A DNA stretch of 64,000 bases from CAZAQS01 sp964486825 (GTDB taxonomy: Bacteria; Chloroflexota; Anaerolineae; Anaerolineales; UBA4823): NCBI GenBank assembly GCA_964486825.1, contig CAZAQS010000001.1:1-64000 (forward strand), read 5' to 3'. The notes under the pieces are model-generated. The model did not search any database. It was not told where the DNA came from and saw only the letters and a program-made list of their open reading frames with translations. Made by a program: the position numbers and the translations under genes. Shown piece after piece: positions 16,929 to 26,311 of the stretch; positions within the stretch are counted from its first letter, which is position 1; each line of letters opens with the position of its first letter.

Positions 16929-18149
16929 ATGTTGCAACCTTTTCTGGAAGCTTTTGACAGTCTCTCCTCCAATAAGCTTCGCTCCGGCTTGACCATCCTG
17001 GGGATCATCATTGGAGTTGGTGCTGTGATCGCAATGGTTTCTATCGGGCGCGGGGCTGAAGCAACCATTACAGACTCGATTCAAGGCATCGGCACAAACC
17101 TGCTGTTTGTATTCCGTGGCGGGTCTTCGGAGGTGCGCAATCCCCAGCCTATGACCCTGGGAGACGCCACAGCCATTGGAGATCCTTTCCTGGCGCCCTC
17201 TGTTGTGGGTGTGGCGCCAGTATTACAAGGCAACGGAATGATTACTTATGGAGGGGAAAGCAGGACCACCACCCTGGTTGGAATTACCCCCGATTACGCC
17301 CCTGTACGGAACTATAACGTCACCGAAGGAGAGTTTATCACCGAAGAGCATATGCTCGGTCAATCCTCGGTGGTCATCCTGGGGACGGAAGTAGCGGACC
17401 GGCTTTTTGGTCGCACAGAGGGGTTGGTCGGGGAGACAGTCCGGATCGAAGGCCAACCCTTCCGGGTTATCGGTGTTCTGGAATCCAAGGGTGGATCGGC
17501 CTTCTCGAATGAAGACGACCAGGTCCTTGTCCCCCTGACAACCGCCCAAACCCGCCTGCTGCGCCGCAGCACGCGTGACAGGGTTGACTTGATCCTGGTA
17601 CAGGCTATTTCTGCTCAGGCTGTGCCTCAGGCACAGGATGAGGTTTCTCAGATCCTGCGGCAGCGCCACCGCACCGAGATTGGCGCGGATGATTTTTCCA
17701 TTCTTACCCAACAGACCTTCCTGGACACTGCCAGTACCGTTACCAACGTGCTAACCATTTTCCTGGGTGGGATTGCAGCTATCTCCCTCCTGGTGGGCGG
17801 CATCGGCATCATGAATATCATGCTCGTATCGGTGACCGAGAGAACGCGCGAAATAGGCCTGCGGAAAGCGCTTGGAGCGCATAAATCCGATATTATGATT
17901 CAGTTCCTGACCGAATCCTCGGTATTGAGTTTGATCGGCGGCTTGATCGGGATTCTGCTGGGTTGGACCACCTCACTGGTCGTCGGCCGGATTGCTGTAG
18001 CCAACAACGCCCCACTTTCCCCCCCCATCGGGTTGGATATCATCTTGCTCGCCACGCTGTTCTCCACTGCGGTGGGTCTTTTCTTCGGGATTTATCCCGC
18101 CAACCGGGCAGCTAACCTGGAACCTGTGGAAGCCTTGCGTCACGAGTGA
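16929..18149 (+). CDS. MacB-type ABC transporter permease
   Basis: 406 residues. One N-terminal membrane helix (LTILGIIIGVGAVIAMVSIG) leads to a large extracytoplasmic MacB_PCD domain (about 45-255), then three FtsX-family helices at the C-terminus, including GGIGIMNIMLVSVTERTREI, a motif conserved in MacB and LolC/E. Two copies would pair with two ATPase subunits and the adaptor at 14855. It is the last gene of the operon and faces the convergent cutA gene 9 bp away. Confidence 0.92.
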   Translation: MLQPFLEAFDSLSSNKLRSGLTILGIIIGVGAVIAMVSIGRGAEATITDSIQGIGTNLLFVFRGGSSEVRNPQPMTLGDATAIGDPFLAPSVVGVAPVLQGNGMITYGGESRTTTLVGITPDYAPVRNYNVTEGEFITEEHMLGQSSVVILGTEVADRLFGRTEGLVGETVRIEGQPFRVIGVLESKGGSAFSNEDDQVLVPLTTAQTRLLRRSTRDRVDLILVQAISAQAVPQAQDEVSQILRQRHRTEIGADDFSILTQQTFLDTASTVTNVLTIFLGGIAAISLLVGGIGIMNIMLVSVTERTREIGLRKALGAHKSDIMIQFLTESSVLSLIGGLIGILLGWTTSLVVGRIAVANNAPLSPPIGLDIILLATLFSTAVGLFFGIYPANRAANLEPVEALRHE

Positions 18150-18158
18150 TGGAAGAGG

Positions 18159-18485
18159 TCACCGAGCAGTCATCTCATCAATCCAATCCAGGTAGCTTTG
18201 CGAACCCATGATAATGGGCATTGCAATGATCTCCGGGACGTCATATGGGTGTATGTTCTTGACGGCGGGCACGAGCTCAGGTTCGAATAGCTCGGCCCGG
18301 GTCTTTACGACCAACAATACCTCATCCTCCTGGTAGCTCTTGCCTTTCCACAAATAGCAAGAATGGATGGGTGAAATCATATTTACGCAGGCCGCCAGCT
18401 TCTTTTCAATCAGCATATCAGAGATTTGCTGGCCCGTCTCACGGGTCGGCGCTGTAATCATTACCATAATATGCTCGATATCCAT
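18159..18485 (-). CDS. cutA: Divalent-cation tolerance protein CutA
   Basis: 108 residues from the ATG at 18485, chosen because GGAAGGTG lies about 7 nt before it; a longer GTG reading from 18506 would swallow that site. The protein matches the small trimeric CutA family: MVMITAPTRETGQQIS at the start, KLAACVNMI, SCYLWKGKSYQEDEVLLVVKT and HPYDVPEIIAMPI. CutA1 has been linked to copper and other metal tolerance, but its biochemical function remains unclear. The gene is the last one of the minus-strand run and follows the PfkB kinase gene by 26 bp. Confidence 0.93.
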   Translation of the reverse strand: MDIEHIMVMITAPTRETGQQISDMLIEKKLAACVNMISPIHSCYLWKGKSYQEDEVLLVVKTRAELFEPELVPAVKNIHPYDVPEIIAMPIIMGSQSYLDWIDEMTAR

Positions 18486-18511
18486 AAATGTCACCTTCCA
18501 ACACACTTATT

Positions 18512-19384
18512 TCATATTGAAAGCCTCGCCTGTACATCCTGGAGGCTACCACGCCAGGGGCCGGGCTTTTCCTGCTTCATCGAAGTCACAGCTGCCGCGA
18601 CCCGGCAGGCTTCTTCCGGGGAAGAATTCAAGCGCATGCCGAGATAAGTAGAAAAGCTGGTGTCGCCGCGTCCTGTCCTGCCTTCCAGGGAGCGGGGATT
18701 GAATGGCGCCCGGTAGTTGCTCCCGTCCGCATAGACTGTGATGCCCGAGGATTGTGTCACGAGAACCTCTTTTGGGCCGTAGCTGGAAAGTTTTTCGGCT
18801 GCCGCTTCCATGTTCGTCGACCCGGTCAATAATTCGGCCTCTGCCCGGTCGACCTTCAAATAAGTGATATAAGAGAGTCCTTCCTCCATTTCCAGCCATT
18901 CCTGGAAGACCAGGTCGCCATCCTGGCGAACGCGTACAAACCCTTGAACGTCAAGCGCCAAGGGTGCTCTTGAGGCGAGCGCGCGTATCAAATCCAGATC
19001 CACCTCTCCGGCAATGATTGGTGTGATTGCATAGATGCGAGCAGGGATATCTGGGATTTCTTCCAGGCTGAATTTCCCTGCAAAGCCAAGTGGCTTACAA
19101 ATCCGGCGCTCCATATCTCTGGAGTCGTAATAGTTAGCGATCCCTGAAGTTTGAGGCGCCGGCCAAGCAAAAACCTCCACACCTGCCTCCCGGAGTTCCT
19201 GCAAGCGCCAGAAGTCATCTGTATGTAGCCTGGTCACGACGGACACAGATCGCCCCAGACTCCTCAGGGCGATGCTACCATAATATACTCCTCCGCCAGA
19301 AGAGACCTCACCCACCCCATCGACGATCAACTCATCCTTTGCAAAATGTCCCAGCATTACCAGGTCGCTAGTATGCATTCCCAC
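18512..19384 (-). CDS. PfkB-family carbohydrate kinase
   Basis: 290 residues from a GTG at 19384; an ATG two codons later (19378) is also possible. The ribokinase fold is shown by the glycine-rich GGGVYYGSIALRSLG near the start and the ATP/anion-hole motif GRTGRGDTSFSTYLG near residue 235, where the Asp of GRGD would be the catalytic base. It is shorter than typical IolC (about 330 residues), and its N-terminus GHFAKDELIVDGVGEVSSGG differs from it. It lies behind an importer operon and 5 kb downstream of inositol genes that lack iolC. A kinase of an inositol-derived or imported sugar is possible, but the substrate is not known. Confidence 0.82.
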   Translation of the reverse strand: MGMHTSDLVMLGHFAKDELIVDGVGEVSSGGGVYYGSIALRSLGRSVSVVTRLHTDDFWRLQELREAGVEVFAWPAPQTSGIANYYDSRDMERRICKPLGFAGKFSLEEIPDIPARIYAITPIIAGEVDLDLIRALASRAPLALDVQGFVRVRQDGDLVFQEWLEMEEGLSYITYLKVDRAEAELLTGSTNMEAAAEKLSSYGPKEVLVTQSSGITVYADGSNYRAPFNPRSLEGRTGRGDTSFSTYLGMRLNSSPEEACRVAAAVTSMKQEKPGPWRGSLQDVQARLSI

Positions 19385-19429
19385 CTGCCTGCCTTACCTT
19401 GAATCATCGAAGCGCATTATCATGGAAGT

Positions 19430-20509
19430 CTATTTCTCCCCCGAGATCACATGGATGCAATCGGAATAGATATCGATTCCCACCTCTGTACCCTCCGGGA
19501 AGATATCCAACTGCAAAGGATTGTTCTCGACTGCGGTAAGCCACTGCCCGCCGACTTCAACCTCATAATCGATTGAATCGCCCAGGTAAGCCGACCGTCG
19601 GATAACCCCTTTGAAACCATTGGAAAGCGAGCTGACCCGGATCATCTCCGGCCGGATGACCAGAGTGACCTGGGTTCCAGGAGGGTAGACCTCTTCCCTT
19701 TCAGATAGCTTAACAGGCTTACCAAAGATGCTCACCATCAACGCCTTTTCATCCAACCCCAACACCTCTCCAGTGACAAAATTTGCCCGCCCGATGAAAT
19801 CGGCAACAAACCGGGATCGTGGGTAGCGATAAATTTCCATAGGAGTGCCTACCTGCTCGATGACTCCGTGGTTCATTACAACCACCCGGTCTGACAATGT
19901 CATCGCCTCCAATTGGTCGTGAGTCACGTAGACACTGGTAATCCCGAGCTCGCGCTGGATGCGGCGGATTTCTGTACGCATTTGCTCCCGCAGCTTAGCA
20001 TCCAGGTTAGAGAGTGGCTCATCCATTAACAGCACTTTTGGCTCCATCACCAGAGCGCGCGCTAGCGCCACACGCTGCTGTTGCCCTCCTGAAAGCTGGT
20101 TCGGGGCGCGGGTTTCGAATCCCGCCAATTGTACGAGCTGCATGACCCGTTGCATGCGCTCTTCCAACTCTGCCTTGGGGGTGCGCATCACGTTCAAGCC
20201 ATAGGCAACGTTCTCATAAACATTCAGGTGGGGGAAAATCGCATAGCTCTGGAAGACCATCGACATATCCCGCCTATTGGGGGCCACCATGTTGATCTGC
20301 TTGCCGTCCAGCAAGATCTCTCCAGAAGTAGGAAACTCGAACCCGGCAATCACCCGCAGTACGGTAGTCTTTCCACAACCTGAGGGTCCCAGGAGCGTGA
20401 CCAGCTCTCCTTTCTCAATCTCCAAGGAGACACCATTTACAGCGGTTACTTCTCCAGCGCCGCCTCTGGGTGGGAATACTTTTACAATATTTTCAAGAGA
20501 TAAGTACAT
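19430..20509 (-). CDS. ABC importer ATPase (PotA/FbpC/AfuC type)
   Basis: 359 residues. The ATPase domain has Walker A GPSGCGKTTVLR (about 40-51), signature LSGGQQQRVALARAL and Walker B VLLMDEPLSNLDAKLR. The C-terminal 110 residues form a TOBE-type regulatory domain. This is the subfamily that serves iron, polyamine, thiamine, aminoethylphosphonate and hexose-phosphate importers. It follows the fused permease gene by 36 bp and belongs to the operon with the binding protein at 22919. Confidence 0.93.
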   Translation of the reverse strand: MYLSLENIVKVFPPRGGAGEVTAVNGVSLEIEKGELVTLLGPSGCGKTTVLRVIAGFEFPTSGEILLDGKQINMVAPNRRDMSMVFQSYAIFPHLNVYENVAYGLNVMRTPKAELEERMQRVMQLVQLAGFETRAPNQLSGGQQQRVALARALVMEPKVLLMDEPLSNLDAKLREQMRTEIRRIQRELGITSVYVTHDQLEAMTLSDRVVVMNHGVIEQVGTPMEIYRYPRSRFVADFIGRANFVTGEVLGLDEKALMVSIFGKPVKLSEREEVYPPGTQVTLVIRPEMIRVSSLSNGFKGVIRRSAYLGDSIDYEVEVGGQWLTAVENNPLQLDIFPEGTEVGIDIYSDCIHVISGEK

Positions 20510-20545
20510 GTTTATTTCTCCGATCGTGCTCGCCCGGCTAGCCCT

Positions 20546-22822
20546 TTACACACCGATGACCATGTCGATATCGCCCCGGCCGCGCAATAACTTATTCGTT
20601 ATCAGGTATAAGATCCCAATCGCCACCATCACAAAGATAATAATGACAGTCGAGTAAGCGGCTGCTACACTCACCCCGCCTTGTTCCCACTCGCTCAAGA
20701 TCGAGGCCGTAACGATCCGCCAACGGGCGCTCACCAGGAAGATGATAGCAGAAAGGCTGGTCATATGCCTTGTAAAACTGAAGATCAAACCAGCCAGTAG
20801 CGCTGGCAAGATCAACGGTAGCGTGACTTTGCGGAAGGTGTACTGGGCGTCCGCGCCTAAGATGGTCGAGGCCTCATCCAGGGACGGGTCGATTTGTTGG
20901 AGGGCAGCCACGCCTGCCCGGACGGAGGCCGGCAGGCTGCGCACGGCAAAGGCAGCCAGGATAATAAATGGGGTTCCTACCAACGCCAGGGGTTGCCCGG
21001 CAAAAGTTAGGGCAGCCGGAATTGACAAACAAACCACCGCGAACGGCAACCGCCATCGACCGCGCAGACTCCCCACCAGCAACACTCCTGCGAAAACCAA
21101 CCCGATTGCTAACAGCGTGGGAGACACCTGGAAGATTACTCTCACATAGTCCGAGAGCTGGAATATGGCGTTGCTCCAAAATCCACGCGGCATGCTCCGG
21201 CTGAGTGTGGCAATCGTTCCAGCAACGAAATCGATAAAATTATAGGCCAGCATGTATAACCCGAGCCCTAAGAGAGCCTGGGCAATCAGGCGACGCTTCT
21301 GGACGAACCAGGCATGCGCACTGGCGAACAGGTAAACGGCGCCCAGCACATAGTACAACCCGCCCAAAGTGATCACTTGGTCCAGGAGGCTCAACCCAGC
21401 TCCAATAGCACTGCCCAATAAGAAAACGATAACCTGGTCTCGCCTTGAAGAGAACAGAATCCGGGACATGAATAACGCCAGGATGGCATAAACGATCACC
21501 ACCACGATCATCGGAGGGGTGCTGAATGCAAGCACGAATCCGATCCCGAGGATTGTCCCCGGTACTGCCCCACCCAGGTTAGAGCCAAAATCGAGCGCCT
21601 CTTTACCGCTGAAGGTCTTGCGTACCACGAGGAAAGCGATCACCATTCCGGTGAGAGCAGCCACCGGTGTGGCAAGCAAGCTCAAGAAGGTCGTGTCCAA
21701 AATAGCCTCGACCCCACGCGTCATCATTTGCTCCCACCACATCAAGGTAGGCGTAAAATCCACCCCCCAGGCTACGCTGAAAGAACCATAGATGATGGTG
21801 GCATACAAGAGCACGATCAGCGCACATACCAGGTAGACGATGGTGTTGATTGTCCAGCGGATAAAGGGGTCTTTCTCGACCTTCTGCCCGCCGGTAGGTT
21901 TCCCGGTTACAGAGATATAGGAACGACGGTTAACATAATACCTTTGTACGACAAAGACGGTCAGGGTTGGGATCAGCAGTACCAGCGAAAGCGCGGAGGC
22001 TTTCTGATAATCGAACTCACCGATTACAGCCAGGAAAATTTGCGCCGATAAGACGGTCACATTTCCTGCAATAAACAGGGGATTACCCAGGTCGGCCAGG
22101 GATTCAACGAACAGCAGTAGAAAAGAGGCCGCGATGCCTGGGATCAATAAGGGTAACGTCACGGTGCGGAAGATATGCATTCTGCCCGCCCCCATGCTCT
22201 CAGCAGCTTCCTCCATGGACGGGTTCAACCGCTCTAACATAGCTCGAAGAATCAGGTAAGCGACCGAGAAAAATGTCACCACCTGCACAAATACCAGCCC
22301 GTCCATACCGTAGATATCGTTCGAACCAAGCCGGTACACGATCCCCAACACCCGCCGTGAAATCAGGCCATTACGCCCGAAGAGCAGGATTGTGCTCAAA
22401 GCGATCGCGAACGGGGGAGAAACCGTCGGTACAAGAGCCAGGACATGAACGTATCGTTTGCCGGGGATATCGCAACGCACCATGGCGTAAGCGAAGATAA
22501 AACCCAATAAGGTGCCCCCGCTGGCGGTTAAGATGCCCATGATCAACGTATCGCGGAAGATGCGCCGCGAAACCGGCCCGTAATACGAATCGAAGTAACG
22601 CCCAAAGTATTGCAAATCCAGCTGCCCAGCCTGGTTGAAAAAGCCTCCGACAGTAGCCTTGAAAAGGGGATAAAAAATGAAAACCAGCAGAAAAATCCCT
22701 GAAAAAAGCAACGCCATAAAAAGCACAGGGTCGCGGGCGATCAAGGCGAACTCTCTGGAGCGGCGCACCCACCCGAATACATCCGCGCTACGGGTTATCT
22801 TTTTAACTAGCGTATTTTCCAT
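20546..22822 (-). CDS. Fused double permease of an FbpB/AfuB-type ABC importer
   Basis: 758 residues. Two BPD_transp_1 domains sit in one chain, each with the conserved EAA loop: EEAAESMGAGRMHIFRTVTL in the first half and LDEASTILGADAQYTFRKVT in the second. Many hydrophobic helices lie between. Fusion of both permease halves is normal for FbpB/AfuB proteins, although 758 residues is long because of an extra helical block between the halves (about 410-560). It passes the substrate delivered by the lipoprotein at 22919 through the membrane, driven by the ATPase at 19430. Confidence 0.93.
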   Translation of the reverse strand: MENTLVKKITRSADVFGWVRRSREFALIARDPVLFMALLFSGIFLLVFIFYPLFKATVGGFFNQAGQLDLQYFGRYFDSYYGPVSRRIFRDTLIMGILTASGGTLLGFIFAYAMVRCDIPGKRYVHVLALVPTVSPPFAIALSTILLFGRNGLISRRVLGIVYRLGSNDIYGMDGLVFVQVVTFFSVAYLILRAMLERLNPSMEEAAESMGAGRMHIFRTVTLPLLIPGIAASFLLLFVESLADLGNPLFIAGNVTVLSAQIFLAVIGEFDYQKASALSLVLLIPTLTVFVVQRYYVNRRSYISVTGKPTGGQKVEKDPFIRWTINTIVYLVCALIVLLYATIIYGSFSVAWGVDFTPTLMWWEQMMTRGVEAILDTTFLSLLATPVAALTGMVIAFLVVRKTFSGKEALDFGSNLGGAVPGTILGIGFVLAFSTPPMIVVVIVYAILALFMSRILFSSRRDQVIVFLLGSAIGAGLSLLDQVITLGGLYYVLGAVYLFASAHAWFVQKRRLIAQALLGLGLYMLAYNFIDFVAGTIATLSRSMPRGFWSNAIFQLSDYVRVIFQVSPTLLAIGLVFAGVLLVGSLRGRWRLPFAVVCLSIPAALTFAGQPLALVGTPFIILAAFAVRSLPASVRAGVAALQQIDPSLDEASTILGADAQYTFRKVTLPLILPALLAGLIFSFTRHMTSLSAIIFLVSARWRIVTASILSEWEQGGVSVAAAYSTVIIIFVMVAIGILYLITNKLLRGRGDIDMVIGV

Positions 22823-22877
22823 GATCCATTTCCATCTTGCATTCCTCCACCAGTCCCTACCTTATCAGCAAGCCTGA

Positions 22878-22903
22878 TGGGGGCGAGATTTCGCCCGCCC
22901 CCA
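22878..22903 (-). terminator. Hairpin between binding-protein and permease genes
   Basis: TGGGGGCG (22878-22885) pairs with CGCCCCCA (22896-22903) around a 10-nt loop, 16 bp after the binding-protein stop. There is no U-run. Hairpins here often protect the upstream mRNA or cut read-through so that more binding protein than permease is made. Confidence 0.55.
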
Positions 22904-22918
22904 TTAGCTACCCGTTAC

Positions 22919-23962
22919 TTATTTCAGGTTTTCATCGCTAGATATTTCGTTCGTGAACTTGTCTACAAAAGCCTTCTTGTTCTGACCGGCCCAATCGAAG
23001 TCATAGTTGATCAACTTGACTTCCAAAAGCTCCGGATAAGAGAGCTCGACGCCCTTGACAGTCGGGGCCTGGTAGGCATGGTACTTAGGTCCAAGAGCCT
23101 GCCCTTCAGAGCTAAGCGCCCAATCGAACCATTTCTGAGCCGCATCCAGGTGCTTTGCGCCCTTGACGATGGCCATGCCCCCGATCTCGTAGCCGGTGCC
23201 TTCAGCTGGGAAGGTCAAAACCAGAGGCGCTTTATTGTCATCGATCTCGTGGATGATGTCATGGGAGAAGACGATCGCCACAGCGGCTTCACCTTGACCG
23301 ACGAATTTAGCCGGGGCCGCGCCGCTCTTCGTAAATTGGGCCATCTGGCTTGCATATTTCCTCAAGTACTCCCATCCTTCCTGTTCTCCCCTCAGCTGCA
23401 GTACAGTTGCCATAGCCGTGTAGGAGGTACCGGAGGTGGAAGGATGCGCGACCATCAACTGGCCTTCGAATTCGGGTTTCAGCAAATCATCCCAGGAGGT
23501 GGGAGCCTGAACTCCCGGATGGTCATTCAACCAGTTTTGGTTGGTGGCGAATCCCAGCGAGCCAACGTAGATCCCTACCCAGAAGTTATCTGGATCTTTG
23601 TACAGGACCGGATCGATCAAGTTGGAATAGTTAGGAGAATCATATGCCTGGAGTACATCTGCTTCTTTAGCAGCGATAAACGAGTCGATCGGGCCGCCCC
23701 ACCAGATATCAAATTGGGGATTGTCCTTCTCAGCCTGAAGCCTGGCTAAAGCTTCTCCACTGGACATCCTCACGTAATTGACCGTGATATTGTTCTCCGC
23801 TTCAAATTCTTGCTTCATACCCTGGCACCACTCTTCCTGGGGGGTGCACAGGACATTGAGTTCCGTGCTGGCTACCTGCTGAGGTTGGCAGGCTGTCAAG
23901 AGCATACCCGACAACAAGATAGCCAGTACGAGGATTCCCAACACGCGGTGGTTAGCTTTCAT
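22919..23962 (-). CDS. Lipoprotein substrate-binding protein (AfuA/FbpA-like family 1)
   Basis: 347 residues. The signal peptide ends in GMLLTAC (lipidated C25). The mature part begins TELNVLCTPQEEWCQGMKQE and has the periplasmic-binding-protein-type-2 features of the iron / aminoethylphosphonate / hexose-phosphate group: FDIWWGGPIDSFIAAKEADV, VGIYVGSLGFATN and GYEIGGMAIVKGAKHLDAA. It delivers a substrate to the permease at 20546. The ligand is not clear. Nearness to a PfkB kinase and inositol genes makes a sugar phosphate or polyol possible, while iron remains an alternative. Family certain, ligand uncertain. Confidence 0.88.
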   Translation of the reverse strand: MKANHRVLGILVLAILLSGMLLTACQPQQVASTELNVLCTPQEEWCQGMKQEFEAENNITVNYVRMSSGEALARLQAEKDNPQFDIWWGGPIDSFIAAKEADVLQAYDSPNYSNLIDPVLYKDPDNFWVGIYVGSLGFATNQNWLNDHPGVQAPTSWDDLLKPEFEGQLMVAHPSTSGTSYTAMATVLQLRGEQEGWEYLRKYASQMAQFTKSGAAPAKFVGQGEAAVAIVFSHDIIHEIDDNKAPLVLTFPAEGTGYEIGGMAIVKGAKHLDAAQKWFDWALSSEGQALGPKYHAYQAPTVKGVELSYPELLEVKLINYDFDWAGQNKKAFVDKFTNEISSDENLK

Positions 23963-24303
23963 TTTCTTCTCCTTTGTTAAATATGGAAATAATTTTCCGG
24001 GATGGATTGGAATGGAATGGAATTCTTAGGTCAACCTCCTTTCTCCGTCTTGCTGAGAACCAAGATCGGCAATAAGCAGTGGAAAGGCCTACTTATCCTA
24101 ACCCCCTGGATGTGTCTGCTTTATCATAAAGGAAGGACTGATTTGCAAAGGAAACCCCGGCGGGTATGCCCAAATCCAACCCTCTTCCAACCAATACGTT
24201 TACAGCGCTGAAAAGATGGCCTCCCATTTGCACATACCCACTGAATTCATTCTGTTCAACTAAACACCAACAAGATAGACGATATTATAGCATCAATCTT
24301 GTT
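23963..24303 (-). other. Long leader of the AfuA-like operon
   Basis: This 341-bp gap separates iolG from the binding-protein gene. It contains no gene I can support. A short run of three GGAAT units occurs near 24010-24024. If transcription begins at the promoter near 24284-24311, about 310 nt of leader RNA precedes the start codon. I could not match it to a known riboswitch. Confidence 0.4.
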
Positions 24304-24311
24304 TCAGCCAA
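24284..24311 (-). promoter_or_regulatory. Candidate promoter of the AfuA-like importer operon
   Basis: On the minus strand TTGGCT (24311-24306) and TATAAT (24289-24284) are 16 bp apart. The -10 is perfect and the -35 is fair. It overlaps the last codons of iolG, so the importer and kinase genes may be expressed apart from the inositol genes. Confidence 0.45.
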
Positions 24312-25326
24312 TTTCCGATAGCTTTACCGGTCTGTTTTCTTCATACGATTTCCGGGCAGCCAGACCCATCAGAACTGGGATCCGGCCATCGATCCCCTGA
24401 ACTGGCGGTAAAGAGTCTTGCCAGATGCATTCCACGAATTCCCGCATCTCCAATAGGAAGGAATCGGTATAGCGCTCCAGGAAAAAGTACAACGGTTTTG
24501 CAGAATGCACACCTTCCTGGTTACTGTAGGTGTGTGTATCTGGAGTGTTATTGCTCACGGCAACCATCCCCAATGATCCAAAAACCTCAACCCGCTGGTC
24601 ATATCCGTAGACTGCCTGCCGGCTATTGTCGATTGTACCAAGGGCGCCGTTCTCGAAATGAAGGGTTACGATGGCGGTATCGATATCGCCCGCTGCTCCG
24701 ATCTGCGGATCGACCTTCACCCCAGCCGCTGCGTACACCTGGGTTACTTCACTGCACATCAGGTAGCGCGCCATGTCGAAATCATGGATAGTCATATCCA
24801 GGAACATGCCTCCTGAGACTTTGACGTATTCCAGCGGGGGCGGAGCAGGGTCGCGGCTGGTAATCCGCAAGATATGCGGTTCGCCAATTTTTCCCTCGCT
24901 GATCATTAGGTAAACTTTTCGGAAGTTGGGATCAAAGCGCCGGTTAAAACCGATCTGCAGCTTTACGCCCGCCATTTCCACGGCCTGCAGCGCCGCGTCG
25001 ATCCTGGCAAGATTGTGATCGATAGGCTTCTCACAAAAGATATGCTTACCGGCCTGCGCGGCTTCTATGACCATCTGTGCATGAACGTCTGTGGAGGAGC
25101 AAATTGCAACCGCTTCGATGGTAGGATCAGCCAGGATTTCCTTGTAATCAGGCGTGGCTGTAGGGACATGCAGGCGAGCAGCCGTTTCCTGAGCAGCGGC
25201 CAGGTTGAGGTCCGCGATGCTTGAGACTTCCACCCCGGGAATTCGGGATGCCAGGTTCTCGGCATGCAACTTACCAATCCGCCCGGAGCCGATCACACCA
25301 AACCTGATCTTTTCTCTTTCAGGCAT
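24304..25326 (-). CDS. iolG: Inositol 2-dehydrogenase, Gfo/Idh/MocA family (copy 1)
   Basis: 340 residues, with GGAGACC before the ATG. The Rossmann motif GVIGSGRIGKLHAENL is followed by the family lysine in EKPIDHNL (about residue 97) and the motif GGMFLDMTIHDFDMARYLM, which contains the catalytic Asp and His. IolG oxidises myo-inositol to 2-keto-myo-inositol with NAD+. The setting beside iolE, iolA and iolD supports this substrate. A second copy lies at 27855-28868; the two may act on different inositol isomers, as reported for other iol clusters with several dehydrogenases. Confidence 0.88.
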   Translation of the reverse strand: MPEREKIRFGVIGSGRIGKLHAENLASRIPGVEVSSIADLNLAAAQETAARLHVPTATPDYKEILADPTIEAVAICSSTDVHAQMVIEAAQAGKHIFCEKPIDHNLARIDAALQAVEMAGVKLQIGFNRRFDPNFRKVYLMISEGKIGEPHILRITSRDPAPPPLEYVKVSGGMFLDMTIHDFDMARYLMCSEVTQVYAAAGVKVDPQIGAAGDIDTAIVTLHFENGALGTIDNSRQAVYGYDQRVEVFGSLGMVAVSNNTPDTHTYSNQEGVHSAKPLYFFLERYTDSFLLEMREFVECIWQDSLPPVQGIDGRIPVLMGLAARKSYEENRPVKLSEIG

Positions 25327-25360
25327 TTTCTTGGTCTCCTTATTTTTTACCCTACATGTA

Positions 25361-26260
25361 CTATAAGCCCAGTTGAGCCAGGTAATCCCGGTTGCGCTTG
25401 GCAGATTCCCTGGGGCTCCCCATGCTGGGGAGCACGTCTTGCTCCACCACGACCCAACCTTCGTAGCCCATGTGCTTCAGCTCATCTATGATGGCAGGGA
25501 AATCAATATCACCCTTGCCCAACTCGCAAAAGATGCCATTCCTTACCGCACCAAAATAATCCCAACCATGGGTGCGTGCATGGGAAGCTACCTGGGGCTC
25601 GTGGTCTTTGAAGTGGACATGCCAGATACGATCCGCATGCTTACAAAGCCCTTCCAGAGCGTCTCCACCTCCAAAACGGTAATGACCGGTGTCATAACAC
25701 AGACCCACCAGCTCCGGATCGGTCATCTGCAACAGCTTCTCGATTTCTGCCGGCGTCTCTACGTAACCAGCGCAATGGTGGTGAAAGACGGTACGCAGGC
25801 CGGTCTCTTCCCGGACGGTTTTGGCAATCCTCTGGACGCCTTCTGAAAAGACCTGCCATTCCGCTTCGCTCAAACCCTGCCCCGGACTGATTCTCCCTGC
25901 ATTGACCGTCCTGAGCGGGTCTTTTCCGTTATCATCCGCCAGGACGATAAAGGGCGACGAGCCTCCTACGGATGCCAGCAGCCTGGCAGTGCGCACAGCT
26001 ATGGATTGCCCCGCTTCATGATCATCTCGGTTTGAAAGGTTAACCGGCACGAAGGCCGACAGTATCACCAGGCCGCGCTTCTGGAGCTCGCTCTGCAGTT
26101 GCTCTGGGTCGGTCGGCATGAACCCCCAATCCCCCAGCTCCGTTCCGAGATAGCCGGTCCCGGCCAGCTCGTCCAACACTTGCTGGTAACCAACTGCTTC
26201 TCCTTCCAAATCGAATTCCAGCACACCCCAAGAACAGGGAGCATTTCCAATTTTGATCAT
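25361..26260 (-). CDS. iolE: Inosose dehydratase-like TIM-barrel protein
   Basis: 299 residues, with GAGGAAGCTAAG before the ATG. The start MIKIGNAPCSWGVLEFDLEG is typical of IolE/MocC-type proteins of the xylose-isomerase-like TIM-barrel superfamily. Metal-ligand regions are visible: FHHHCAGYVETPAEI, LCYDTGHYRFGGGD, WHVHFKDHEP and a final VVEQDVLPSM. IolE removes water from 2-keto-myo-inositol to give the diketo intermediate that IolD opens. An isomerase role is the main alternative in this superfamily, but the neighbours make dehydratase most likely. Confidence 0.85.
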   Translation of the reverse strand: MIKIGNAPCSWGVLEFDLEGEAVGYQQVLDELAGTGYLGTELGDWGFMPTDPEQLQSELQKRGLVILSAFVPVNLSNRDDHEAGQSIAVRTARLLASVGGSSPFIVLADDNGKDPLRTVNAGRISPGQGLSEAEWQVFSEGVQRIAKTVREETGLRTVFHHHCAGYVETPAEIEKLLQMTDPELVGLCYDTGHYRFGGGDALEGLCKHADRIWHVHFKDHEPQVASHARTHGWDYFGAVRNGIFCELGKGDIDFPAIIDELKHMGYEGWVVVEQDVLPSMGSPRESAKRNRDYLAQLGL

Positions 26261-26311
26261 CTTAGCTTCCTCTCTATACTGAATTGGTAATTTTTCAGGT
26301 ATTTAGAAAAC

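Noticed and set aside
20106..20125. T-arm-like sequence (GGGTTTCGAATCCC) suggesting a tRNA
   Set aside because: It lies within the ABC ATPase gene, and no anticodon arm, D-arm or acceptor stem is found around it.
24005..24024. Short GGAAT tandem run
   Set aside because: Only three or four units; too short to be called a satellite or phase-variable tract.
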